Source: Polytrichum commune (Eukaryota; Streptophyta; Polytrichopsida; Polytrichales; Polytrichaceae). From it: a DNA stretch of 64,000 nt. Position 1 is the stretch's first letter; each line of letters begins with the position of its first letter. Positions 12,220 to 23,559 of the stretch are shown here, piece by piece. Location of the stretch: positions 35,990,440-36,054,439 of the forward strand of contig OX485807.1 in NCBI GenBank assembly GCA_950295325.1, read 5' to 3'. Below the pieces are notes generated by a model. The model saw only the letters and a program-made list of their open reading frames with translations, made no database searches and was not told the DNA's origin. The position numbers and the translations under genes are program-made.

Positions 12220-12784
12220 TACTTACTAACAAACATCCGTAAGATATAGTTATAGCACCTCACATGACATATTTCCGGCCCAACCAACCTGGTCACTCAG
12301 CTGAGTAATGTTATGTTATGAATGCAAGGGCTTTGTGTGTAGGGCGTCTTCCTCATTCAATAGCACACATGGAAACCAAAAGCAATTGAGTGATTAGGCG
12401 ACGAAAATAGGAAATATTCAAATGATTGTGTTGTTTCGCATGTGCTAGCAGATATGCAATGGAGCACATATCCAAATAGTTTGTCACCTAATAATGATAA
12501 GTTGGGTATCTTGGAATTATTAGTTAGGACTTAAGTGGCATTGGATGCCTCTCTTAGGTGATACTAAACACCTTCTTAAGCTACCATGGAGTCCTTGGTA
12601 TAAGTAGCGTAGGGATGGAAACCTCTAAGAACAATGTGCTCAACAACAACCGGAGGAAGAGATTCGTTGATACGTGTACGGAGTTTGTCAAAAGCAAGGT
12701 GAGAAGGTGGCCATGGGCTTAGGCCAATTAAGAGAGAGCACCCAACTTCTACTTTTGTTTGGGAGTGTCTTTGTTGGGCTACAC
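12220..12784. other. Intergenic DNA, no gene seen
   Basis: No supported feature. A 93-codon minus frame from 12576 overlaps the left end of the next element and has no recognisable domain. Confidence 0.4.
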
Positions 12785-13326
12785 TAATCTCCCGCACTTG
12801 TTTAAGTACACAACCCCGGCTAAGTGCGCAATTTTTTTGACAAAAATCAAGGGTCATACTTTATTGTATGAACATGTCATGCAAAGTCATTTGCCATGAA
12901 TGCATGAATTTTTCACACTTGACATTCAATGTTAGTTTGTTAACGTTTCGCTGAAACGTCTCAATCGATCGTCGCAGTTCATCATACATATGTCCAACTT
13001 CCGTTTAGGGTTTTGGCATTGTTAGACAATAGTGCCGTTCGTTGCAATATGTTCTCCTGATTGTCCTAGACTTTCCGGATGGTGCCTTCGCTGACTTCAT
13101 ACTCCCGTCCCAGCGCCCGCTTGCTCGGCGCGTTCGGCTTGCTCAACTTTGCAATGATTTCACATCGTTGGGCTTCGGTCAAGGAGGTTGCCTCATGTTT
13201 CATCCGTTTCCCCTTGCGATTCATTAAATCAGAGGGTCTACAAAGCAATATGAGTAAAATACACACCTACCAACTAAGTGCGCACCAACAGCTCCAGTTC
13301 AAAGTGCGTACTTAAGCAGGAGATTA
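12785..13326 (-). mobile_element. Small pogo/Tigger-like element remnant
   Basis: TAATCTCC at 12785-12792 is matched by inverted GGAGATTA at 13319-13326. Both ends continue inward with related strings (TTTAAGTACACA on the left; TTAAGTACGCA on the right, read inward). The interior carries a minus-strand helix-turn-helix reading frame like those of pogo/CENP-B-type transposases. At 542 bp it is far too short for an autonomous element, so it is an internally deleted or fossil copy. The exact ends are provisional because the inverted repeat is short and imperfect. Confidence 0.45.
12860..13266 (-). pseudogene. Degenerate HTH (Psq/CENP-B-N-like) transposase N-terminus
   Basis: The minus frame reads LTEAQRCEIIAKLSKPNAPS followed by KRALGREYEVSEGTIRKV. 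This matches the helix-turn-helix pattern of pogo/CENP-B family DNA-binding domains: a basic lead, 'RCEIIAKL', then 'ALGREYEVSEGTIRKV' as the recognition helix. A TAG stop follows directly (about 13066). The same frame then continues with protein-like sequence (DNQENILQRTALLS), and after a further frame change with ELRRSIETFQRNVNKL. No DDE catalytic core is present. It is a broken DNA-binding domain of an old transposase, or less likely of a host protein derived from one. Confidence 0.55.
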
Positions 13327-14151
13327 TTGTAGATATCAAATGAAATCCCAACATACAATAGATTTCATTATGGGAATCCTCATGATATTGGGTGTGCTCT
13401 AGCTCGGGACACACCCAACATGCAACAACTCGTGTTTGTCAAGGAACATGTTGTTTTTTATGCCTCAAAATGTCCCAATGTTCTCATTTAAGAGTGCGTT
13501 CGGAGGACTCTAGTTCTCCCAACCAAGTATAATTATGATGTGCACATGGGTTACACAAAATTAGTGTTGTTTTCAAGATCATCGTGGTCCACAATAATTT
13601 TAGTGTGTGGATGCTTAGAATGCGTATGGTCACACGCTATCTAAAATAAATAAATAAATAAAAGTGTACACATGTCATTGAGCCTCGTCATCGTCATCCA
13701 TGTCAAATTTTAATATGCATAAGACATTTAGGTTAGGGTTGTACGTATACACTAATTTTTTTTTTGATGTACTTTGGAACCTTGGCAGATTTTTGTGGAA
13801 GCATGAAGCAACTTGGCTTATTGTTTGGTTGAATGGTCCCTAAAGTACACTGATTATCCTGATTAGTGTGTGTTACTATTAAAAATTACACACAGTGCAA
13901 TAACGTGTCACTGAGGAGTTCAATTTATTACTGACGAAAGTTCAGTAGGTTGTTTGGACATTATAGAACATAAATGACTTTACTTGGTAAAATATTACAT
14001 TCTCATTAAATAGTCATAGTACTTCCTAACTCTGAATAGTACACGCACTAATTTGGATAGTAGTGTAGTTTAAAAACATGGTTCTAAAAACATGCTTGTA
14101 AAGTTGGCACAACCAATTTACAACAGCTCTAGGTTGGGCATAGTGATCTAA
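13327..14151. other. Intergenic DNA, no gene seen
   Basis: AT-rich; a short (AATA)n run lies near 13641-13660. Nothing else supported. Confidence 0.4.
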
Positions 14152-14737
14152 GGGCCCCTTCACAATATGGCCGTCCAGGTCGAGAGGCCGTGGGATTGAA
14201 TGGCCAAACTTTGGTGAGAGTCCAAAGAAATCGGTTGAAAATAGCCAATAAAATATACGAATTGGAGCCTTCAGCCAGGCATAGTGTGAAGCTTCCAAAG
14301 GCCAAGCCCAAAGTCCAAACCTTTGGCCATGAACTCACACAGCCTCTCGACTTGGACAGCCATAGTGTGAAGCCTCCAAAGGCCAAGCCCAAAGTCCAAA
14401 GGAAGAAGGAGCATCCCACTTTATTCCCTGCCCAAAACAACCCCTCCAATCTAACAGTCAAAATCTTGTCACTTTTTGATTTTTTCTTAATGAAAAAAAA
14501 ACCGACGGCCTCTCGACCATAGTTTGGAATTCTTTTCCTGCCCGACCCAAACTTCCTTTGAGAGTCCGCCACCTTGGTCCAAAAATACTGCTATATATGC
14601 AGGCATTTTGGAGAGTGACGGCCTTTGGACTTTGGCCTTTAGTGTGAAGGGCCGAGAAGCCGAACTCTTGGTTTCTTACAATCTGATTGGTGGAAATCGA
14701 CGGCCTCTGGACCTTCGGCCATAGTGTGAAGCGGCCC
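14152..14737. mobile_element. PIF/Harbinger-type MITE, subfamily II, copy A (586 bp)
   Basis: Begins GGGCCCCTTCACAATATGGC and ends with GCCATAGTGTGAAGCGGCCC, with TAA on both flanks (14149-14151 and 14738-14740). The interior repeats the phrases CAAAGGCCAAGCCCAAAGTCC and CATAGTGTGAAGC several times, so the TIR motif is echoed internally. Frames of up to 147 codons here arise from these repeats and are not genes. Related copies: 16078-16643 (inverted), 22589-23080 and 30365-31593. Confidence 0.9.
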
Positions 14738-16077
14738 TAACAAAGCAATTGTTGAGACCATGTTGTTTGGGATCATCCTTTTGCTTGTGGACTGTCAAAA
14801 AAACAAGTTGTGAAATTTCTTGGAGGTTTGGGAGCTCCTAAAATATAAAGTTCACAAAATACTTAAGATGATCGAAGAGGGGACCAATTCCAGTTGGATT
14901 TTACCTAATATAATTTCAGTACAGTTTGGTCTTATACGTTAGTCTATAAGATCATAAGTCTATATAATCTAACAGTCCACAAACATTGATTTTTCATCTG
15001 CTAAAATTTCATCCGTCAATTTTTTTTCTTTTCAGGTTGCCCAAGAAGTTTTGTAGACCGTAGGATGGGACGTCGTGAATGGATGGCTTGGGTGTGGTCT
15101 GCCCACGAAACCACACCCTTCTTTCACAACACCTTAGTGACATGGGTGCCCACCTGCCCACCTTGTAGGTTGCCAAAATGTACATAAGATCACATGACCT
15201 ATATTTAAATATGCAACACACATATCTAATCGTCAATGCCACCTATAAGTGTGTTTTCATTTCATATGTGGTAATTAGTGTTCATATTCACATCCAAGGA
15301 AGACACCAACGTTTCTTTTCGTCTTTTTCTTTGTAGGAGGTTATAGTAAATAATGTTTCGATCTTAAGGACCAAATTGAATTTGAGTTCATTCTTATAAA
15401 GGACTTGTTCAAATCGTTTCATAGGCCATCAAAAGTGTATTGGTAGGTTTAGACGACGTGCTAACCTGAAAGCCATTAGGCCATAGCTCTTGAGAATCTT
15501 GGAACTTTCATCGGTTGAGAGTGTCATGGGTCCCCGCTGTAGGTTTACATGAGGATAGTCTTGAACCACACCCCATAACATCTTCAGTGAATGAAAAGTC
15601 TACATGGAATCTCACATGGCAAGTATGAATAATGTTGGCTGGGATTGTAAGGAGTTTTTTCAAGACAACTCTTGAAGGTAGGCCTGATGAAATTTACGAC
15701 TAGAATTCAAGTTTACACTAAGGGCTTATGCCCTCCAAAAGACTTTGGACTATAGCATGTGGACTTCTCTATGGTCTCATCCAAAAAGCAGGGTACCATG
15801 ATCCTCTAAGAGCCATGGCATATTGCCCTTGGTGTCAACAGGTTCTAAGTTACGGGTTCAGATGTTGGCCTAATGTTGACTATCATTCTTTGTGTAGAAC
15901 CTTCCACTGAAGTTCTAGCATACAATTTTGAATGCAATTTCAACATCGAGTTGAAGATATTTAAGATCATCTTGTTTTCATAGCATCAAAACTGACGACG
16001 TGCACATAGGGTACAGAAACTTTCCTTCATTCATGTACAAAATCATAGAAATTTGTGGTCGAAGTCAAGGAACCTTA
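14738..16077. other. Intergenic DNA, no gene seen
   Basis: No supported coding, RNA or repeat feature between two MITEs. Confidence 0.4.
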
Positions 16078-16643
16078 GGGCCACTTCACACTATGGCCGA
16101 AGGTGGAGAGGCCATCGATTTCCACGAATTATATTGCAAGAAACCAAGAATTCAGCCTCTCGACCCTTCACACTAGAGGCCAAAGTCCAAATGCCTACAT
16201 GGGGCAGTATTTTTTGACCAAGGTGACGGACTCTCAAACGAAGTTTGGGTCTGATACGAATTGGAACCCAAACTATGGTCGAGAGGCCGCCGATTCTTTA
16301 TCATTAAAATAAAATAAAAAACTAACAAGATCTTGGCCGTTAGATTGGAGGGGTTGTTATGGGCAAGGAATAAAGTGGGATGCTCCTTCTTCCTTTGGAC
16401 CTTGGGCTTGGCCTTTGGAGGCTCCACACTATGGCCGTCCAAGTCAAGAGGTTGTGGGAGTTCATGGCCAAAGGTTTGGACTTTGGGCTTGGCCTTTGGA
16501 GGCTTCACACTATGCCCGGCCGAAGCCTCCAATTCGTATATTTTATTGGCTATTTTCAACCAATTTCTTTGGACTCTCACCAAAGTTTGGCCATTCAATC
16601 CCATTGCCTCTCGACCTGGACGACCATAGTGTGAAACAACCCC
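16078..16643. mobile_element. PIF/Harbinger-type MITE, subfamily II, copy B (inverted)
   Basis: Starts GGGCCACTTCACACTATGGC after TTA (16075-16077) and ends near ATAGTGTGAAACAACCC. It aligns in reverse complement with copy A along its length. The right target duplication is lost (GAA follows), so the right end has mutated or moved. Frames of 98-143 codons inside on both strands are by-products. Confidence 0.85.
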
Positions 16644-18219
16644 GAATTAGTCTAATGAAAGGCATTTGAGAAGAATCGATAACAAACCTATAGGAGGTCA
16701 AGTTTTATGATGGATGGATGAGAGGTACGCTTGTATACAAGAATTCCCTCTCTCGCCCTCTCCGGTAAGCACCCATTGCAAGTCATGGATATTTAGAGGG
16801 ACTAATGTGCAATCTCCCTCAAAGGACTAAGCAACCCCACAAGTAGATTGTCTATGTATTTGGAGTCGGTTTGTAGGGAATTAGAAATGAATGGAAACTA
16901 TCAAGTTTGGTTGTTCTTTTCCCCCCACTTATACACAGCCTTCCCTTGAAGAAATTCTCAAGATTAGTATAATCTAAAAGTAATGGCTTTCTTTCTTTGT
17001 GTTAAGTTATGGCCCAACACGATATGGCTTGGGCAGGCCATGGACTTCGGTAAGACTGGCTAGGCCGGAAACAAATTCAGTCCACCCTCAATATGTGTCA
17101 CCCCAACAAGTGTTAAAATCGCATATGTGTTGACGAGAATTGTGCTCTCCAAAAAGAATTCAAAAAACACATTAGAACTATTAATTGTTAACTGTTGAAA
17201 TAATTCATAAAATTACGCTTCCCTTTTCAATGAATTCATCTCAATAAGTGTTAATTTTGATGAAAGTGAGGTTACGAAATTTTATAACTTGTATGAAGTT
17301 TGACAAAAACCCTAATCTTAAACCCTAGACCCTACTACCTTACTATTACAATTGGCATTGATAATTGCAAAGAGTGAAACTAGATCCACTATGAGAGCAC
17401 ATGAGTATACAATCCATTTGATGAACTGGAATTTCTAAATGATCCCTACATACTTATTGAGGAGGAAATTATAGGTATGCTTGATGAAAGAGATGATGCA
17501 ACTGACAATGAATCCATTGAAAAAGTTGACAATGTGCAAATTGGTGAGATGGTGGTAGATAAAGTTGGATTCAAGGATGTTTAAAGTGCATGAATGACCT
17601 TGAAACAATTTTTGAAACAAAGACCTATTGATGTTACACAACATTTGAACACTTCAAAAGACATAAGATCTTGGCATGCACAAGAATCTCATCAATCTAC
17701 TGTAGCTTTGTTCTTCCATTACGCTTAGATGTATGATGACATACATATCTTATGTATTTTCATTCACTATTTATGTGAGAGTGCTACTGTTTCTAATTCC
17801 CAAGTCACATAAATGCTATTCATGTAAGTGTTACAAATTGTCTATGCTACCTCTCAATAAGTGTCAAAGTGTTAACACCACATAAGTGTTACAAGTTCCC
17901 TTGCTTAGAAGTGTTAACAAACATCGAGGGTGGACTATACATTGATGGGTTAGAACACCCATTGGGAACACCATTGGAACACAAAAGTTCCATAGAACAT
18001 TAAGGTAATATATAGATAAGAATAGAGGATTGGGGCAAGAAATGGATAGGACCCGCCCAATACATGCAAGCAATATTTGGTTCCCAAGGTGTTGGTACAA
18101 GATCTAGTCTAAATTAGTGATAAGTTGGGTGGAGAGAGGCCTCGGGCATGTTTGTGGAAACAAGTCATACATGGACAATTGATAAACCGACTCCCTTCCC
18201 TTGAGAATTGTTCATTCAT
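16644..18219. other. Intergenic DNA with two weak coding-like stretches
   Basis: A frame at 17405-17584 (plus) reads as an acidic stretch, NPFDELEFLNDPYILIEEE and onward, directly preceded by a stop. It is followed after a gap by a 44-codon frame at 17594-17728. They could be remnants of a transposon or host gene, but I recognise no family. The remainder shows nothing. Confidence 0.25.
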
Positions 18220-18631
18220 AACATTATTTAGCCATGTGGGTTGGTTTTATGACCCTAGAATATGTCAATTATATTATATGGACTAGTGAACAAAAATATG
18301 AATATTCATTTAATATTCTTGCAGTTTTAGGGTGGAGTTATATTCCCGACGCTATGCGTAGGAATCATTGTTCATCCCCATGAATATTCACAAGAAACAC
18401 TATTTATCTCAATATTATTTTCTATGCGTGTTATTAATAGCATCGCTATCATTGAAAAGACCAACACTATTCACGACATTCTTATTATTCAAATTGGCAC
18501 GATTCATTATTTGTATTGGTGTATGTTTCTTCCTATTTTCTAAGTTTCTTCCCAAAAAGGTAAGATAGTGGAGACTCATGTCACATGCAAAATATAGAAT
18601 GAAACACGACCATGTAGCCGAACAATTATGT
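18220..18631. repeat. Dispersed repeat family R3, copy 1
   Basis: The motifs TAGCCATGTGGGTTGGTTTT, GACCCTAGAATATGTCAATTA, TTCTAAGTTTCTTCCCA and AAATATAGAATGAAACAC follow one another here. The same order and similar spacing recur at 36650-37087. The sequence is AT-rich and non-coding; element class unknown. Confidence 0.7.
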
Positions 18632-20469
18632 TATTGTAAGAAACGTCATGGTCCAATTTTAAATTTCAAATACCTCATCGTTAACGTCCACATTAACAAT
18701 TCAGGTGGTCAGTTGCAGCAAAATTGGCGGTTAGTGTGCATTGTCATTGCCACATTATTCTTCCCAAGGGCCAATTGTGGACATTAAAGTAAACCCTAAA
18801 CTCCACGGAGAGTGTGTTATGTGATTTTCCTCAATGTTAAATTTTGTAGCTTATGCACAATGTGAATAAGGTTCGTTGATGTTTATAGCCCGTTTATAGT
18901 AATCAATGTGGGACCGACTTTAAATGACAATGTTGTTTGCTTGTTCGCATGCTTTCTAGCAAGCATGGAGTACCATTTGAGAGAGAAGAGGGGGTTTGTT
19001 CACACATTCTCCCCTTCACACCTCAAACCAAATTTTAATGCACAAGGAGGCACCAACATTATTCATACCTGTGTTTCCGATTACAATGAAAACAAAAGGG
19101 TTATAACATGGTTCTATGGGTCCACTACGAGGTTTCTAAATCCAAGCAACCTCTTCCAATCACTCACCTAATCACAATGGGGTGCAATGCCTATGAATTT
19201 GAATATATAGAGTAGAGGCGTTTATAATTGATCACATAAGAGATTTTGTGCCAAATTTGGAGAAGTACAAGCTAATGCATATTTTTTCATGTGTAGGAAG
19301 ATAGAATTAAGGAGGATTGCAAAATTTTCAGTAATACCATTACATATATTGAAATTATTGTGATTTTTTGAAGCCAAATGTTGGCCCGAACATATTATCA
19401 AAGTCTAGAGCATGTCATAACCGCTCATCCTCCTCACTTTAGCACTCAAAACTAGGACATGTGTCATGACACTATTGGTTCCAGCTAGATCGAAATTCAA
19501 TCCCAACCTTATCGAATTTATGCTACCCCATGGATTGTTGATGGGGTCCTCCTCGGGAATGGTTGCCTCTACTACTATAGTGATAGTTGGCATCAACAAA
19601 ACCAATTGTGTCACCTATGATGGTTGGCAACTGGAAGCAACTGGTAGTCTGGTAGCCACATGACTGCCAACATTTATATTCAAACAATGATAGGTGAGAT
19701 TACTCAAACTTAAGTACGAAAATCAAGAACAATACCCTCAAATGCAAAGGATCCATATAGCGGCATGCATGCCCTAAGTAACATTATGAAACTATATATG
19801 CTCCTCAAATTGAGATAAAAAAAAAAGAAAAGAAAAAGTTTGGACCATATTTCAAGAAAGACCATATTTGACACAAGCATTTGCATTTGTATGTGAATAA
19901 AAAAAGAGATGCTCCACAAAGACATGAAGCCTCATAGTATGTGCCTCTTTGAAAAACTCAGCAACTAATCCTATTCATCCGTAATGTTGGTCCTCCTTGG
20001 AGCTCAATTGTTTAAATTTGCATGTGAATGGTTTGGTTTCATGGGATGTTGGGAGCTCAGTCCAAATCTTAGTCATCTCATGGTTAGTATCTCCAGGGCC
20101 CACAGAACGGAAGCACATCGTTGAGTAATGTTACGTTTTATTGTCTTGCGATCGATTTTTTTTTTTTTTTTTTTTTCTTCTTCTTCAATTCGTGACCAAA
20201 AAGAAAAAGGGAAAGACTCGACTCCTCACAAATGACCTTCTTTGGCGGGTGTGGCCAACAAAGGCAGGCGGGCGTCCGAATTCGGTTGGCAGGTTGAAAG
20301 GACAAAGAGTGATGATGTCCAGCAAGCAAGTGGGCCTGCTTCTGGGGCAGCGTGGCCTCCGTGCAATGCCAACCAAATCACAAGGCCAACTGCGTAACGA
20401 AAATTTATGCCCTGCCCAGGCCCAAAATGGCTAGACCGTCCCACACCGAACTCGTAACTTGGACTATTA

Positions 20470-20510
<41 letters not shown>

Positions 20511-20617
20511 CATGCTGCCAGTTCCGTGTGTCAGCGACGGAAAAAGCACCCCCAAAAAAGGAAAAAAATCATGTTAACAAAACATACAATTGAGCTTACT
20601 ACAATGCTCAACACTTA
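18632..20617. other. Intergenic DNA with simple repeats
   Basis: Contains a poly-T run (about 20156-20176) and a (GT)n(AT)n microsatellite (about 20469-20510). Frames here are driven by these runs or have no domain. No gene supported. Confidence 0.4.
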
Positions 20618-20988
20618 GGGCCAGTTCACAAAGGGTCTCAAGTTCCACTCATGTTAGCAAGTCCCAACTTATGAGCCTCGAGAAACCATTGACATATGGT
20701 TAATTATCATTGAAGTCGGATCTTGATAATTTCATGTAAAAGTATTCGTGGGACTTGTGTTGAGAGTTGGGTCTAGCTTTTTGCTCGACCCAACTCTCAA
20801 CACAAGTCCTAAGCCTCACCTTCAACAAGTGTTGTCATACGAGCGTCCATGTCATACTTGGGACTTGGGATTTGGGACACGGTGTGAAGTGGTAAGTCCT
20901 GACTTCCATGCTCTCAACGGCTGAGATTGCATAGATTGATCCCAAGCAACTTGGGACTTGGGACTTGGGACCCTGTGTGAACTGGCCC
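20618..20988. mobile_element. PIF/Harbinger-type MITE, subfamily III, copy 1
   Basis: Begins GGGCCAGTTCACAAAGGG and ends with TGTGTGAACTGGCCC. The left flank is TTA (20615-20617) and the right is TTC, an imperfect duplication. Near the middle an almost perfect stem (GTTGAGAGTTGGGTCTAGC with its complement, loop TTTTT, about 20758-20808) would fold into a hairpin. Phrases of the type GGGACTTGGGACTTGGGA repeat near the right end. The second copy, at 34499-34884, is inverted relative to this one. Confidence 0.85.
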
Positions 20989-21230
20989 TTCAGGGTATAT
21001 ATATCCCTTTTGCGGGCACTTCTAGCCCTAAATATAACTTTGGCCGTTAGATTGGATAGCGCATTGTCCCATCCGGCAATTGATGACAAATCATGAAGAC
21101 TACCGTTTCAAGTTTTAGAATCAAAGTCGAATGCAAAGCTTATAAAAGGTCAAAGTGAAGAATTTTTAACTTTTAACTTTTTCCCGTTCTCTCTACAACT
21201 TGTATTTTCTACAAAGACCCTTCGCACCGT

Positions 21231-22295
21231 GTAAAGTATTGAACCTAGAACGGTGTCTATATTTTGAGCATATGGTCCAAGCTCATTGTACCACATGTCA
21301 TTTTCTTGGTGTATATGCTTAAGTACAAGCCTTCCCATAGACCGCTACGTAGGTGTTCGATCAAGAAGAGTGACTGCTAGGAAGGCATGGATGCCTTATA
21401 TACTCAATCAATATCGTTATACCAAGTGATGGTAAATCATTGTGTAAAGTATTGAACCTAGAACGGTGTGTATATTTTGAGCACATGGTCCAAGCTCATT
21501 GTACCACATGTCTTTTTCTTGGTGTATATGCTTAACTGCAAGCCTTTCCATAGACCGCTACGTAGGTGTTCGATTAAGAAAAGTGACTGCTAGGAAGGCT
21601 TGGATGCCTTATATACTCAATCAACATCATTATACCACATGATGGTAAATCATTGTGTAAAGTATTGAACCTAGAATGGTGTGTATATTTTGAGCACATG
21701 GTCCAAGCTCATTGAACCACATGTCTTTTTCTTGGTGTATATGCACAATTGCAAGCCTTTCCATAGACCACTATGTAGGTGTTCGATCAAGAAGAGTGAC
21801 TGCTAGGAAGGCATGGATGCCTTATATACTCAATCAATATCGTTATACCAAATGATGGTAAATCACTGTGTAAAGTATTGAACCTAGAATGGTGTGTATA
21901 TTTTGAACACATGGTCCAAGCTCGTTGAACCACATGTCTTTTTCTTGGTGTATATGCACAACTGCAAGCCTTTCCATAGACCACTATATAGGTGTTCGAT
22001 TAAGAAGAGTGACTGCTAGGAAGGCCTGGATGCCTTCTATACTCAATCAACATCGTTATACCAAATGATGGTAAATCACTGTGTAAAGTATTAAACTTAG
22101 AATGGTGTGTATATTTTGAGCACATTGTCCAAGCTCATTGTACCACATGTCTTTTTCTTGGTGTAAATGCTTAACTGCAAGCCTTTCCATAGACCACTAT
22201 ATAGGTGTTCGATTAAGAAGAGTGGCTGCCAGGAAGGCCTGGATGCCTTATAAACTCAATCAATATCGTTATACCAAATGATGGTAAATCGTTGT
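21231..22295. repeat. 213-bp tandem array, five units
   Basis: GTAAAGTATT with flanking sequence recurs at 21231, 21444, 21657, 21870 and 22083, exactly 213 bases apart each time, and the array ends near 22295. Each unit contains TATATTTTGAGCACATGGTC, a ACCACATGTCTTTTTCTTGG string and ACTGCTAGGAAGGC variants. Units differ by scattered substitutions but by no length change. Minus-strand frames of about 60 codons recur because of the repeat; no protein family is evident. Confidence 0.95.
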
Positions 22296-22588
22296 TGTGT
22301 ACTGTAATGCTGGTTTCGAAAGTGGCCAAATCTACTTTTGAGGAAGGTTCACTGCAAGATTTACTGATTTCCGACGTCACAGTACGTGATTTGCTGCACA
22401 CTTGGCATAATTGCTACGGTGAATGGGCCTTGTTTTAGTTGCCTTTTGTTTTGCTACCTTATACTACTCGGATTCGCGACGTCAGAGCTTTTGTGCGACC
22501 GCAAATGAGCACGAAGAAGCTAAGATCAATCCCATAAAGTTTTGGAGTTAATCTCAAGTTGTTAATTTTCAAAGAGCAATGATAGTTA

Positions 22589-23080
22589 GCGCTTCACACT
22601 GTGGCCGTCCAAGTCGAGAGGCCATGAGATTGAATGGTCAAACTTTGTTGAGAGTCCAAAGAAATCAGCTGAAAATAGCTAACAAAATATAGGAATTGGA
22701 GCCTTCGGCCGGGCACAATGTGAAGCCTCCAAAGGCCAGGTCCAAAGTCCAAAGGGAGAAGGAGCATTCCACTTTATTCCTTGTCCAAAACAACCCCTCC
22801 ATCTAACAACAAAGATCTTGTCAATGTTTGATTTTTTATGGAAAAAAATTGACGGCCTCTCGACCATAGTTTGGGTTTCCATTCCCATCCGACTCAAACT
22901 TCCTTCGAGAATCCGTCGCCTTGGTTAAAAAATATTGCCATGTAGGCATTTTAAATTACAACAGCCTTTGGACTTTGGCCTCTAGTGTGAAGGGTCGAGA
23001 GGTTGAATTCTTAGTTTCTTGCAATCTGATTGGTGGAAATCAACGGCCTCTCGACCTTTAGCCATAGTGTGAAGCAACCC
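22589..23080. mobile_element. PIF/Harbinger-type MITE, subfamily II, copy C
   Basis: Begins GCGCTTCACACTGTGGCCG and ends GCCATAGTGTGAAGCAACCC with TTA on both flanks (22586-22588 and 23081-23083). It is in the same orientation as copy A and about 95 bp shorter, through internal loss of one of the repeated phrases. Non-coding. Confidence 0.88.
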
Positions 23081-23559
23081 TTAGTCATATGAACTTGGTC
23101 ACATAATCCCCCTCCCCTCTCCCAACTACAATTACGACTAATGAACTTAGAATGGTCAACAAATTTTGAGTACATGGTGCAACCTCTTTCAAACACAGTC
23201 TTATTGATGCCCATTCTTGGATATGCACCTAACCTCCCACCCACTCAAATGTAGGTGCATGGTGAAGGTAAGTAGCCAAATGGAGCCATTTACCTTATGT
23301 TATGTCTCAATGAGTTTCAAAATTTAGACCAAGGTGCCCAACGTGAGATATGGATTTTGAAATGGGGGCATGAAGAGTGGGGGAAAATGTATGTCATGTT
23401 GGTTGTCGGCTCATTTCACCATGTGAATTGTTGAACGCTAAAGCACCCCCACTGAACTTTTTAAGGAAGGGATTCCATGACAAGATAAGGGTCAGGGCCT
23501 ATGACCTACAATCCTTGGGCAACCCCAAGTTTTATTTCTTCTGAACATGACTGGAAAAC

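Noticed and set aside
14129..14572. 147-codon minus frame and the 110-codon plus frame at 14190-14522
   Set aside because: Both lie inside a MITE and are produced by its internal repeated phrases; equivalent frames at 16173-16634 have the same cause.
20226..20555. 109-codon minus frame
   Set aside because: Its N-terminal third translates the (GT)n(AT)n microsatellite and the opposite strand is equally open; no domain.
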